Below are positions 9,500 to 18,713 of a stretch of DNA of 64,000 nt, one piece after another. A program made the position numbers and the translations under genes. The notes beneath the pieces are model-generated. The model did not search any database, had not been told where the DNA came from, and saw nothing but the letters and a program-made list of their open reading frames with translations. Positions within the stretch are counted from its first letter, which is position 1; the number at the start of each line of letters is the position of its first letter. The DNA is from Barthelona sp. PCE (lineage: Eukaryota > Metamonada: BaSk clade): the NCBI GenBank assembly GCA_040285745.1, contig JAUFOR010000006.1, positions 124,001-188,000 on the forward strand, given 5' to 3'.

Positions 9500-9658
9500 A
9501 TGCAGGTTTTCAAAGAATCATACAATGCTAATTTATCGGGTTTTTATGTTTGTGTTTATGACATGTCACCGTTATATTTAAAAAAAGTGCTTATTCCCGA
9601 AGATCTAAGGGACAGTCCTATCTATGTAGTTGATTTTAACCATGCAATTGGAATATAG
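9500..9658 (+). CDS. Small ORF, 52 aa, unknown
   Basis: ATG at 9500 to TAG at 9656-9658. The peptide (starts MQVFKESYNANLSGFYVCVY, ends VVDFNHAIGI) has a balanced, protein-like composition rather than that of random AT-rich sequence. It may be a small protein, the remnant of a longer gene, or an exon of an unrecognised spliced gene. I found no GTATGW/CTNACWTTTAG pair next to it. No family is recognised. Confidence 0.3.
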   Translation: MQVFKESYNANLSGFYVCVYDMSPLYLKKVLIPEDLRDSPIYVVDFNHAIGI

Positions 9659-9990
9659 CACATGCGAAGGTGTTCATACTCCTCATAATGTTAGAGTTTG
9701 TTGTTTATTTATTTTGTATTATGTGTTGAATAACCACAATCGTTTCAGTTGTTTAGTCTCTTCTATTCTGAAGTTTTTAAAGCTGCTATCTTGTGTTTTG
9801 CACCACATTTGAACTTATAATCACGTAAATAATGTGTTTATTTTCTGATACAACAAATCAGGCACAACAAATGTAGTGTAACTTTAATTATTGTGGATAT
9901 TCTGAATACTTTGGGGCTTATTGGACACCAGTACCCTGCTGTTCATCGACAAAATTGAAACATACATTGTTTTTGCATTTATATCCTTCT
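9659..9990. other. 332-bp upstream region of CFAP74
   Basis: AT-rich non-coding spacer. A 61-codon reading frame begins at 9630 but has poor composition (many Leu/Phe/Cys/His) and is probably chance. No strong TCAYW motif stands directly before the 9991 ATG. Confidence 0.45.
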
Positions 9991-12900
9991 ATGCCATCAC
10001 CTGAAGAAGACACAAAAAGAATTCAGGTGAGCCTGGACAACGTCCGTCGCTCCAAGCAGCTTTTGCGAGAATACAACAAAAAGAAAGAACCAGAGAGGGC
10101 AAAACAGCAGAAAAATGAGGAAGAACGATTAGAGAGAGTAAGCGGCAGCCTAAATCGCCTCAAAACATTCATATCAGACGCTCGTGTACAATTGGGACAA
10201 AAAGCTCTTCGTGATGCTCGTAAACAAGAAAAACAGCAAGTTCTCTTAGATAAAGAGAAGGAGCAGATCCTAGCAGAGGGCGGGAACCCATACCTGGTGT
10301 GGCGCCGTCGTGAATTAGAGCAGAAGAGCAAAGAAGCTGAAGAACGCATCCGTCAAAATATTGAGATGGAACGTGTTCGTATTGAACAAGAAGTCGAGCA
10401 AGAGTTCAAGCACAACACAGATTTGATGACCAAAAAGCAGCATGCATTAGATGAACGTAGAAAATTTTTTGAACAGAGTGGTAACACTGAACGTTTTAGA
10501 TTAATTGAACAGTTTTTATCTGATCGTAACGACGGGTATCAAAAGCAATCGTCCACCTCATCTAATTATGCTAAATCAGTGAAATCAGTACATTCAGATG
10601 AAGAAGTAGTGGAAAATCCCAAAGGTTTTGTTGTTGATGAGGTTGAAGAAGAAGATTTTGCTAAAGTATCTCACCTGGGACATTGGGCAGAGACCGAAGA
10701 ACCCGTAGCTAAACGTGTAACAGGAATTATTAAAACCCAGAATGAAGAAACGTTGAATGCTGAGAAAGATACTCATAATTGGTCTTGTGAACCAATTCTA
10801 TTTAAAGACTTTGCTGTAGAAGAACAAATGTCACAGTCTATTGTTGTAACTAACTTTTCTCCACATCGTTCCAGTTGTCGTTTAAGATTAAGTTCAGAAG
10901 AATTTTTAACTTTACAATGGTCACCAATTGGATGGATTTCACCCGGTATGTCAATTGAAGCACGTGTTATTTTTGCTCCAAAATTAAACACTGATTTACA
11001 AGAGACTTTATTCATTGATTATCCTGGTGGTTGTCGTGAGATTCCTATTTCTTGTGTTACAAAGAAACATACAGTTCAAATCCCAACAGAATTGGACTGT
11101 GGTGTTGTTCGTCATGGTGATGAAACTTCAGCAGTTATGATTATAGAAAATAAGGGCGCTTTGAATGTAGAGTGTGTATTAGAAAGTACCCCAGAAGTCG
11201 CTTCTTCGCTTTTAAAACTTGGTCCTTATGAGAAAAAACAAATGCGTATCTCAATTAAGCCATTACTTCCAAAAAAGTTTTCTCAAATATTAACATGTGT
11301 TGTGAAATCAAAAGAAACAACGACTAAGCATGATGTTCTTGTACAATTCGTAGCCAGTGATCTTCCTGTGTGTCTATCATTACCATCAGTGATGAAGACA
11401 GCACAACATGAAGTTGCCATTAACCCTGATGTCTGTCATCCAGAATTAGTCGTTCCTTGTTTTGAGAACGTAGTCGATATTGAGACAGGTGACAACTCCA
11501 CTTACAATATTGGTATAGTACGACCAGGTGCATGCTATCAAGTTCCGATTAAATTAACGAATACATCCATTGTTGCTAAAATGGTTGAGTTCGAGCTCCC
11601 ATCCACACTTAGAACTAAGGCTGCTGCAGTGCGTGGTCTCGATAAGGCGTTAGTGTTCTCCCCACAGAGTCAGTTCGTTCAGGCAAAGAAAGAAATTGAA
11701 GTTTTGGTGAAACTTACAGTAACTGATGCTTTTGATACATTAGTCGATGAAAATGGCCGGTTTTCGTTCCCTTGTGCACTGAAAATTAGGAATGAAATTA
11801 CTCAAATTGAGTTTGCAATTTCTGGTACGTTTTCACGATTGAATTTAGTTTTTGGTCCTGATGAAATTAATTTACCACCTATTTGTGCGGGTGCATCATA
11901 CAGCACTGTCCTTAATATCAAGAACCCTAATCCTGTTGCTCAAGAAGTGCTTGTATATGAGAACGCTAGCAATATTCAATGCCAACCTTGTACACCATTT
12001 GTCATATCAGCATTTGGTGAGCGTAATGTTGGTGTGACGATATTTGGTGATCAAATTGGATCACACAGAGATAAGTTAGTTGTTCGCTCATTATTAGGTA
12101 CAGAATACATTATTCCAATTGCTTATTCAATTATCGCTTCTCCTATTATTTTAAGTAGTTATTCTGTTGATTTTGGGTCATGTTTTGACGGTGAATATTG
12201 TGAAGATCAAATTATTGTTCGCTCAAAATCTCGTAATCCCCGTTTATGTCATATAACAGTTCCAAATGGTCCGTTTAAAATTTCTCCTTCTGTATTTGAA
12301 GTGTCAAAGGAGAGGGAAGTGTATTTGACAGTCACTTATGATGCAAGTTTGACAGATAAAATAGAGGAAATGAAGGCATTTACTAGACCTGATACTGGAT
12401 TAGAAAAAGAGGAAGAAACTGAAAAACCTCCTGTTGATAAGAAAAAGGGCAAGAAGGGAAAAAAGAAACCAAAGTCTCGTTCAAATTCTCGAGCACCATC
12501 ACGTCCTACTTCTGCAATTGAAGAACCTGAACCAAAAGTTGAAGAGACAAGGAAACGAGGGTATTCTGACCTTGTGTATGTTCGTGATTGCGGAACTGAT
12601 GAGTTGGACTTTGAACAACGTTCACGTTTAACGAATACAATTGCTTTATTGTGTATTGATGGTGTAACAACACCAATTATTGTAACACTTTCTGGAACAG
12701 TTATTCCTTCCATTGCTGTAATGGAACCCTCAATACTTGATTTTGGAAGTCTCCCAGTTGGTAATCGTGTTGTTGAGTCGATCAAAATTATTAATTTAAG
12801 TGATCGTCACCGTGATGTAGCACTCTTAAGTGTTCCCAACGTAACAACAAGAGCACCATTTGAGGTTATTAACGCAAGGAGGCCAGCTGGACCTAAATCG

Positions 12901-13701
12901 ATTATACAGTTATTCGTTTCATTTTCACCCAAATTTTCAGGGAAATTTACAGATAATGTTGATATACAATTCGGTCCACAACGTCTATCTCTCCCCATCA
13001 AGGGTATTGGGGCTGAACCACAGTTATCTTTCGATGTTGATTATGATAAGCCGTTCCATTTAGGTGATACATTACCTGAAGTTGTTGTAGATCGAGAAAT
13101 TAATGTTTCTTCGAAGAGTGATTTCCCTGTTGAAGTTTCTGTAAGATATGAGAGTGATTCAACAGCACCTTTAGACGATTCTGTCCCTATTGCCGTCGGT
13201 CCTATGTACATGACATTACAACCAGGTGAAAGCTCTGCCGTTGTTGCTACACTACGTTCTGTTATCCCTGGTAACTTTAGTGGTATAATTTACATGTCAG
13301 TTGGAAGTCAGGTATTTAAATTTCCAGTTTTTGGTAGAGTGCATCCACATGCAGCTTTTCTTGTACATCCATCATTACAGACACGCGCAGACATGTTCGG
13401 ATACAAACTTCTTCCCCTTGTGCTTTCATTTGATGCTGATAAAACTGAGGAAACGTTTTATGTGGGTAATTGTGGAACTTCAAACATTGATTTCACGATT
13501 GATGGTGTTACAGCACCGTTTTCCGTATCGGTCCCGAAGAGTGGTGTACCGACAGGTTCATCAAAAGATATTGTTGTTACATTCGATATTGATAAAGCTG
13601 AAGAAGGTTGTTATTCAGAGTGTAGTGCTACTATTACATTAACTGGGCACACAAGGCCACTTTCACTCATATTAAGAGGACGTAAAGATATGAAGGATTA
13701 A
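9991..13701 (+). CDS. CFAP74: CFAP74, ciliary central-apparatus ASH/MSP-domain protein
   Basis: A 1236-aa protein starting at MPSPEEDTK (ATG 9991; a TTG-started extension upstream is unlikely). The first 170 residues are coiled coil, ending in ILAEGGNPYLVWRRRELEQK. That matches the pre-ASH coiled coil of animal CFAP74 (an ILAQG...RRRQELE segment). Repeated ASH/MSP (hydin-like) immunoglobulin folds follow. The first includes PILFKDFAVEEQMSQSIVV and SPGMSIEARVIFAPKLN, again aligning with CFAP74. A lysine-rich linker (KKGKKGKKKPKSRSNSR) sits near residue 820. Known role: part of the C1d projection of the axonemal central pair with CFAP46, CFAP54 and CFAP221, controlling beat pattern. HYDIN or CFAP65 paralogues are less likely because of the shared N-terminal block. 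The gene is co-directional with the Sec7 gene 54 bp downstream. Confidence 0.85.
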   Translation: MPSPEEDTKRIQVSLDNVRRSKQLLREYNKKKEPERAKQQKNEEERLERVSGSLNRLKTFISDARVQLGQKALRDARKQEKQQVLLDKEKEQILAEGGNPYLVWRRRELEQKSKEAEERIRQNIEMERVRIEQEVEQEFKHNTDLMTKKQHALDERRKFFEQSGNTERFRLIEQFLSDRNDGYQKQSSTSSNYAKSVKSVHSDEEVVENPKGFVVDEVEEEDFAKVSHLGHWAETEEPVAKRVTGIIKTQNEETLNAEKDTHNWSCEPILFKDFAVEEQMSQSIVVTNFSPHRSSCRLRLSSEEFLTLQWSPIGWISPGMSIEARVIFAPKLNTDLQETLFIDYPGGCREIPISCVTKKHTVQIPTELDCGVVRHGDETSAVMIIENKGALNVECVLESTPEVASSLLKLGPYEKKQMRISIKPLLPKKFSQILTCVVKSKETTTKHDVLVQFVASDLPVCLSLPSVMKTAQHEVAINPDVCHPELVVPCFENVVDIETGDNSTYNIGIVRPGACYQVPIKLTNTSIVAKMVEFELPSTLRTKAAAVRGLDKALVFSPQSQFVQAKKEIEVLVKLTVTDAFDTLVDENGRFSFPCALKIRNEITQIEFAISGTFSRLNLVFGPDEINLPPICAGASYSTVLNIKNPNPVAQEVLVYENASNIQCQPCTPFVISAFGERNVGVTIFGDQIGSHRDKLVVRSLLGTEYIIPIAYSIIASPIILSSYSVDFGSCFDGEYCEDQIIVRSKSRNPRLCHITVPNGPFKISPSVFEVSKEREVYLTVTYDASLTDKIEEMKAFTRPDTGLEKEEETEKPPVDKKKGKKGKKKPKSRSNSRAPSRPTSAIEEPEPKVEETRKRGYSDLVYVRDCGTDELDFEQRSRLTNTIALLCIDGVTTPIIVTLSGTVIPSIAVMEPSILDFGSLPVGNRVVESIKIINLSDRHRDVALLSVPNVTTRAPFEVINARRPAGPKSIIQLFVSFSPKFSGKFTDNVDIQFGPQRLSLPIKGIGAEPQLSFDVDYDKPFHLGDTLPEVVVDREINVSSKSDFPVEVSVRYESDSTAPLDDSVPIAVGPMYMTLQPGESSAVVATLRSVIPGNFSGIIYMSVGSQVFKFPVFGRVHPHAAFLVHPSLQTRADMFGYKLLPLVLSFDADKTEETFYVGNCGTSNIDFTIDGVTAPFSVSVPKSGVPTGSSKDIVVTFDIDKAEEGCYSECSATITLTGHTRPLSLILRGRKDMKD

Positions 13702-13755
13702 TATCAGTAAAACATCAGTTGTACTTGCTTTTCCCACCTTTTCAGAATTTTGTTC

Positions 13756-16700
13756 ATGATTTCAGAATCGTATTTATCTACGGGCACAGAACATACAAGC
13801 AGACTTGCGAAAAGCATTGCTAGAAGTGTGTATTCTGCATTAATACACTCATTTCCTGAGATTTCAGGAAGTCACGTGTCTTCATCAACACGAGAGCTTC
13901 AAACCAACACAGATAAGCAAGGGTTAATTGATCGAAATGGTACTCTATCGATGATATCCAAGAGTTTACTTAATGTACGATTTAATCCACGTTTATCCAA
14001 CGTTTTTGGGCTTTGTCGTCGGATTCTATCCCTTCCAGTTGATGAAGAATTGCCTTTACCATTTTCTTTAATTGTTGTAATTGCACGTTGTTTTCGTGAT
14101 TTGACAATAGATTTCCAAGAAATACTTGCAGAACTAGGTACAGAAGCATGTATACAGCTCTTAGAGATTGATATATTCCTTGAATGTCTTGGAATTTTCC
14201 CAAGTTTCCTGCTTCAAGACACAGATTATGTTCTTTTCAGCTATATAATGGTGTTTCTATCATTCTTAACGATAAAGGACGTATCTAATCCATTTAAAAA
14301 TGATAGTCTATTGATAAAAATCTTGAACGATGTTTTTGTAGCAGTCAGAAATCCAAATTTTCCGAATTGTCTGTTAGCTTCATTCTCTGCTGTTATTCAG
14401 CCAATATTCGCAGCAGAACTGGTGGAACTGGACCAAATAGACGTATCCTATCAGATAGAGTGTGTTACTGAACCTCAAATTATGTTTGTTTTGTTATCTA
14501 GTGTGGTTTCAGAACGTACATTAGGAAAATTATTGAGTAGAGTTCTTTCAACTTCATATGATCCGACGATACCTTATACTCTTATCAGTTTAGCATTGGA
14601 AAAGTTAGAAAAACTAATGTATGATGCTTTTAAACCACATCATTGTGGGATAATTAATGGTATTCAACAGTTATTACAAAAGTTTGATGATGTTACATCA
14701 GCCGTGTTTCAATCGTTATTGTTTTTTTCATACAATTTATTGAGCGATGTTTTTTATGTTGGGAAATTTTTAGAAATTGGTGACTTTTCTTTAACAAATG
14801 TTTCAGTCGTGCGTAACATAGTAGATACATACTTGACCCTCATTGACACATTTACAACATATCAAACAGCTGATATTTTTTCAATTCCTCACGCACTTAT
14901 ATCAATTTTACCTCAACTTGAATTTTGTGATAATGATACATATGCCTCATATTTTGTGTTGTATGATCGTGTCGCATCGTTTGTTACAAAATCAGAAACT
15001 ACAGAAAATGGGCGCAAAATGTATGGATGGTTGAACAAACTTTTGGAATTTATAGTTCCCGACACAGAAGATCGTGTTACTGATTTGGCACGATTGTTGA
15101 TAAGATTACCGTTGAAGCCACAGGCAGTCGGCGTTATTCTTGGTGCTGAAGGAGAAGATATCGAAGAATTGCGACGTTCATTCTTTCTTTCACAGCCATG
15201 GTTTGATTTTGATAAATTCACGTTCTGTGATGTTTTTGAGATGTATATGACGAGCTTCAGGCCGCCTAAAGAAGGGCAACAGTTTGATCGTATCATGTTG
15301 ACATTCACGCAGTTGTGCGGTGAGCGAATGGGTGTTCCAGTAGCTGATATTAACACCATTGTGTTGGCGACAACACTGTTGCACACAACTGTGTATAGCG
15401 GAAAACGTAATCTTCCATATGACCGATTCCGACGAGGAATTTTGTTTAATGTGGATGATTTTCTTGATGATAAGGGTTCTCTCCGAAATGATCTGGAGGA
15501 GCTCCCTTTATATCACAAATTAGATGCCATTGTTGAGCAGTTGTACAAGCGAGTAACGCATCGCGAATTTGTATTACCGTATTACTACAGTGTAGACGAA
15601 CTCCCCGAGGTTGTAGACTATTATTTCAGTCGTAACTGTCTTAATCCGGTTGTTGAGGCACCTTATTTGAAGCCAGATATAGATACATCACAGTTTACGG
15701 GTAATTATGTATTAGAGTTATTGTTCAAGCCAATTAATACCATTACCAGCGTGGAATACACGTCATCCCTCACACCAAGTAACGTACTTGATCTTTGTGG
15801 TGTTCTTGAGGCATTATTTGAAGTTTTTTGCAATTGTTCTGAAGAAATGCTTATTTCTTCAAGATCATTCAGGGAAAAGGTTGCGCTTAACATTAGTCGT
15901 TTCATTATGAACAGTGTTGCGGATGAACTAAAGCGTTTAGCCTTGGATATGCTGAATATTGACAAATACCTATTTTTTGTTCAAGATTTGAGTTCATTTT
16001 GGCTTGAATTCGTTGATGTCATGGTGTATCTCAACACAAACCTTAATTCAACGCGTAAATCTTTCTTCCGTACAACTAAGAAAACGGAAACTTTAGAGGA
16101 TGAGTACCAGGATCTAATGACGTGTTCATTCGTACCACAATTATCGAACGATGCATTTATTTCGCTGCTGAAAGGATTGACAGTGCCAAATTTCCAGGTA
16201 AATACACTGGTTTTTAGGCTTGACCTAATCTTTACTGTAACCCGTGATTATTACATACAGTCATTAGAGTACCGATCAAAAATTGTGGTTGTTGACTGTT
16301 GGACACTGATCCATAAACTCTTTTCTTACTTGAACAAGTTGAATAGAGTACACTCAGTTTTACTCACATATCTTTTGAGATTTTTTGAATTGTTTTTAGA
16401 CAGTACAATACTACCTGATGTGTTAACAACAATTGCAGGACTGAATGGTGTTGAATCACATGAAATTTTAAGTAATTTCCTCCACGTTATGAAGAGCATG
16501 GAAAAATGTGAACCTATAACGCATAATGTTATTAACGCAATGACTTTCACTCGATTTATTGGCAAGCAATCACCTACTATTGACGATGTTCGGGAGCTAA
16601 ATTCGGACAAGCATAAATATGCAATGTTTTTTAAGAGTGCAGTTGTTCTAGCTGAACGTTGTAATGGAGAATTATCTCCTCTTTTTGCTGATTTCTTTTT

Positions 16701-17235
16701 GAAATATGCTATCATTTTCGTCAGTAAGTTGTCTGAAGGAGGGCTTAACTGTGATTTGTTTTTAAAACCTGAATTCCTTAGTTTGTTCCCTTTGAAACAC
16801 TTTATCCAAATTACTGAAGCAATGACTGCTGAGGCTGCCCCTGCTCTCCTTTATGGCTTCGATGTCCTTCTTAGAAGAGATCTAAGTGAATCAGAAATCT
16901 TAATACAAGACTTTTTTATTTTCAAGCTTTTGGAAAAAATCATTGGTAACACAGAAGAACGGTTTGGAGGATGTACTATCCAGCAACTCAACAGTATCAT
17001 CCGTGCTGCTAGCTGCGTTGCCATTTTAGTTGTGAAGGAAGCAGATAATGACTCAAAGTTTTTTGAGTATTATGTATCGTTTTTACTACAGTTACGTGAT
17101 CGTTATACTGAACCATTTGCTCTAACAACGTATGTGGCAGAGATTACAAACATTTTTGATGCTGTTAAAATGTATTCTAGTGATTCAAATGATAGTTTTG
17201 CAAAATATTTGGAACGTTTGTTTCTTAATCAATAA
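13756..17235 (+). CDS. Divergent Sec7-domain ARF-GEF (GBF/BIG-like)
   Basis: A 1159-aa helical protein (first ATG 13756; the upstream TTG is not a credible start). Residues about 445-620 fit a Sec7 domain: LKPQAVGVILGAEG, a helix with FDKFTFCDVFEMYM, then SFRPPKEGQQFDRIM. This corresponds to the family's FRLPGEAQKIDRIM, with the catalytic glutamate finger kept (KE for GE). ADINTIVLATTLLHTTVYSGKR follows, in place of the usual ADTAYVLAYSIIMLNTDLHNP. The flanking helical arms match the DCB/HUS and HDS arms of large Golgi ARF-GEFs, which load GTP on ARF for COPI or clathrin budding. The Sec7 core is so divergent that a routine search might miss it. Brefeldin-sensitive residues cannot be judged. 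The TM-protein, SNARE and Sec24 genes lie downstream. Confidence 0.72.
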   Translation: MISESYLSTGTEHTSRLAKSIARSVYSALIHSFPEISGSHVSSSTRELQTNTDKQGLIDRNGTLSMISKSLLNVRFNPRLSNVFGLCRRILSLPVDEELPLPFSLIVVIARCFRDLTIDFQEILAELGTEACIQLLEIDIFLECLGIFPSFLLQDTDYVLFSYIMVFLSFLTIKDVSNPFKNDSLLIKILNDVFVAVRNPNFPNCLLASFSAVIQPIFAAELVELDQIDVSYQIECVTEPQIMFVLLSSVVSERTLGKLLSRVLSTSYDPTIPYTLISLALEKLEKLMYDAFKPHHCGIINGIQQLLQKFDDVTSAVFQSLLFFSYNLLSDVFYVGKFLEIGDFSLTNVSVVRNIVDTYLTLIDTFTTYQTADIFSIPHALISILPQLEFCDNDTYASYFVLYDRVASFVTKSETTENGRKMYGWLNKLLEFIVPDTEDRVTDLARLLIRLPLKPQAVGVILGAEGEDIEELRRSFFLSQPWFDFDKFTFCDVFEMYMTSFRPPKEGQQFDRIMLTFTQLCGERMGVPVADINTIVLATTLLHTTVYSGKRNLPYDRFRRGILFNVDDFLDDKGSLRNDLEELPLYHKLDAIVEQLYKRVTHREFVLPYYYSVDELPEVVDYYFSRNCLNPVVEAPYLKPDIDTSQFTGNYVLELLFKPINTITSVEYTSSLTPSNVLDLCGVLEALFEVFCNCSEEMLISSRSFREKVALNISRFIMNSVADELKRLALDMLNIDKYLFFVQDLSSFWLEFVDVMVYLNTNLNSTRKSFFRTTKKTETLEDEYQDLMTCSFVPQLSNDAFISLLKGLTVPNFQVNTLVFRLDLIFTVTRDYYIQSLEYRSKIVVVDCWTLIHKLFSYLNKLNRVHSVLLTYLLRFFELFLDSTILPDVLTTIAGLNGVESHEILSNFLHVMKSMEKCEPITHNVINAMTFTRFIGKQSPTIDDVRELNSDKHKYAMFFKSAVVLAERCNGELSPLFADFFLKYAIIFVSKLSEGGLNCDLFLKPEFLSLFPLKHFIQITEAMTAEAAPALLYGFDVLLRRDLSESEILIQDFFIFKLLEKIIGNTEERFGGCTIQQLNSIIRAASCVAILVVKEADNDSKFFEYYVSFLLQLRDRYTEPFALTTYVAEITNIFDAVKMYSSDSNDSFAKYLERLFLNQ

Positions 17236-17282
17236 TAACTTGTAATCTATTACAGTTTACTAAATAAATACAATCATTTTGA

Positions 17283-18545
17283 TTAAAGCCGATCATCAGC
17301 AGCAAGTAGAAGTTCAAGAAGGCGCTCATGAGAGAAGTATTTGTAACCAACTTGATAATTGTACGCACACGTAATGCTAGTATACTCATCATCATCAAGG
17401 TACTTCTCCACAGCGTCTAAAGTTGCTTCAGTGATCTTTCCACCCTCGATATTAACAAATTTGAATCCACACGGTTTGATATCGTCGACATACACATGAT
17501 AATCATTTACCATGATTGGTCTACTGAAATATACTGTCTCAATAAGAGCATTCCCAAATCCCTCATAAACACTAGGGTAGCTCACAAAGTCACAAGCATG
17601 GTAAGTGTCATGTAAGGAATAAATTTTTTCCCCCTTCTCATTAATACCCCGTTCATCACTTACAATACCATCGCATAACACAATACGCACACCTTTTTCA
17701 TCAGCATATCTCATGATCTTATCAAGATACTCATTACCTTCATCACCACTAGAGTGAGTAATAACAAGAGCAGTTTTACGGCCACGAGCATTTAATCCTG
17801 CTAACAAATCTACAGAACTTTCAATACCTTTACGTTCTACGACTCTTGTGGGCTGTGCAACAAAGATTTCATCCTCTGATAGCCCAATTCTTGTGCGAAG
17901 ATCACAATGATAATCATCAGCTCTTGGTGGTTTTGCAAAATCAAATACATTAGGAACAACAATACTGTCTACACTACGACGGTTTTTAAGGTCTGTCTGG
18001 GCCTTTGTGTTGATGACTATATGTTTAAGGTTATCTAAAACAGGTGGAAAATGAGCTTCAATTAAGTTAAAATCACGAGGATTATCAAAACGTTTTCGTT
18101 CCCAGAAAAAATCGTGGTTATGGGCTAGACCAGGGAGCCCAGTCTCTTCTAGGACTTGTTTGATTGCAATTGCTAAAGATACCTGCATAGGGATAGCAAA
18201 AATATTTTGAAGAATTAAATACTCAATGCTATTCTCCTCAATGAAAGTAATTACCTCTCTCTTAATCTCTTCAATTACAGCTTCGTGCTGTTTCAGCAAC
18301 TCATTCTCATCACAAGGTGCATCTAAGCGATTAAAATACCACTTTGTAAATTTTCGTGCAAATTTAGTATCAAAATGCATGGAAGGAACAATCTTGCCCG
18401 TTTGCTCAAGTGCTGGATCAAGTTCACCAGCCATATAGAAAAATTCGTGATTTTGAACTTTTTCAAGTACAGAAACAAGTTTTAAGCTCTCAAGTGATAC
18501 ACCATCTGTTCCGTTGAGCCGCGTACTGATAACTAAGATCCTCAT
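17283..18545 (-). CDS. Family-4 (GT-B) glycosyltransferase
   Basis: A 420-aa retaining GT4 enzyme starting at an ATG at 18545. It begins MRILVISTRLNGTDGVSLES, with the glycine-rich acceptor loop of GT-B enzymes. VAQPTRVVERKGIESSVDLL starts the donor domain. PSVYEGFGNALIETV carries the E-x7-E motif that binds the nucleotide-sugar donor. No signal peptide or membrane span is visible, so it acts in the cytosol. The DTYHACDFVSYPSVYEGFGNALIE and FSRPIMVNDYHVYVDDI pattern recalls bacterial or archaeal GT4 enzymes of the glucosylglycerate/mannosylglucosylglycerate type, as I remember them, so ancient transfer is possible. The substrate is unknown. It converges with the Sec7 gene (47 bp between stops). 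Confidence 0.88.
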   Translation of the reverse strand: MRILVISTRLNGTDGVSLESLKLVSVLEKVQNHEFFYMAGELDPALEQTGKIVPSMHFDTKFARKFTKWYFNRLDAPCDENELLKQHEAVIEEIKREVITFIEENSIEYLILQNIFAIPMQVSLAIAIKQVLEETGLPGLAHNHDFFWERKRFDNPRDFNLIEAHFPPVLDNLKHIVINTKAQTDLKNRRSVDSIVVPNVFDFAKPPRADDYHCDLRTRIGLSEDEIFVAQPTRVVERKGIESSVDLLAGLNARGRKTALVITHSSGDEGNEYLDKIMRYADEKGVRIVLCDGIVSDERGINEKGEKIYSLHDTYHACDFVSYPSVYEGFGNALIETVYFSRPIMVNDYHVYVDDIKPCGFKFVNIEGGKITEATLDAVEKYLDDDEYTSITCAYNYQVGYKYFSHERLLELLLAADDRL

Positions 18546-18713
18546 AATACCTTTTAACGAAGGAAATTATAACAGAAAGAAGAAAAAGCAAGTGATGTTA
18601 TCCTAACAAATGATTTTAATGTGTTGGTTACACGTGTGATGAGTGCGTATGTGCATTTCTATTTTTATTAAGAGCAAAAATTTTGTTTTATACTTTTTCA
18701 TCCTCCTTCTACA

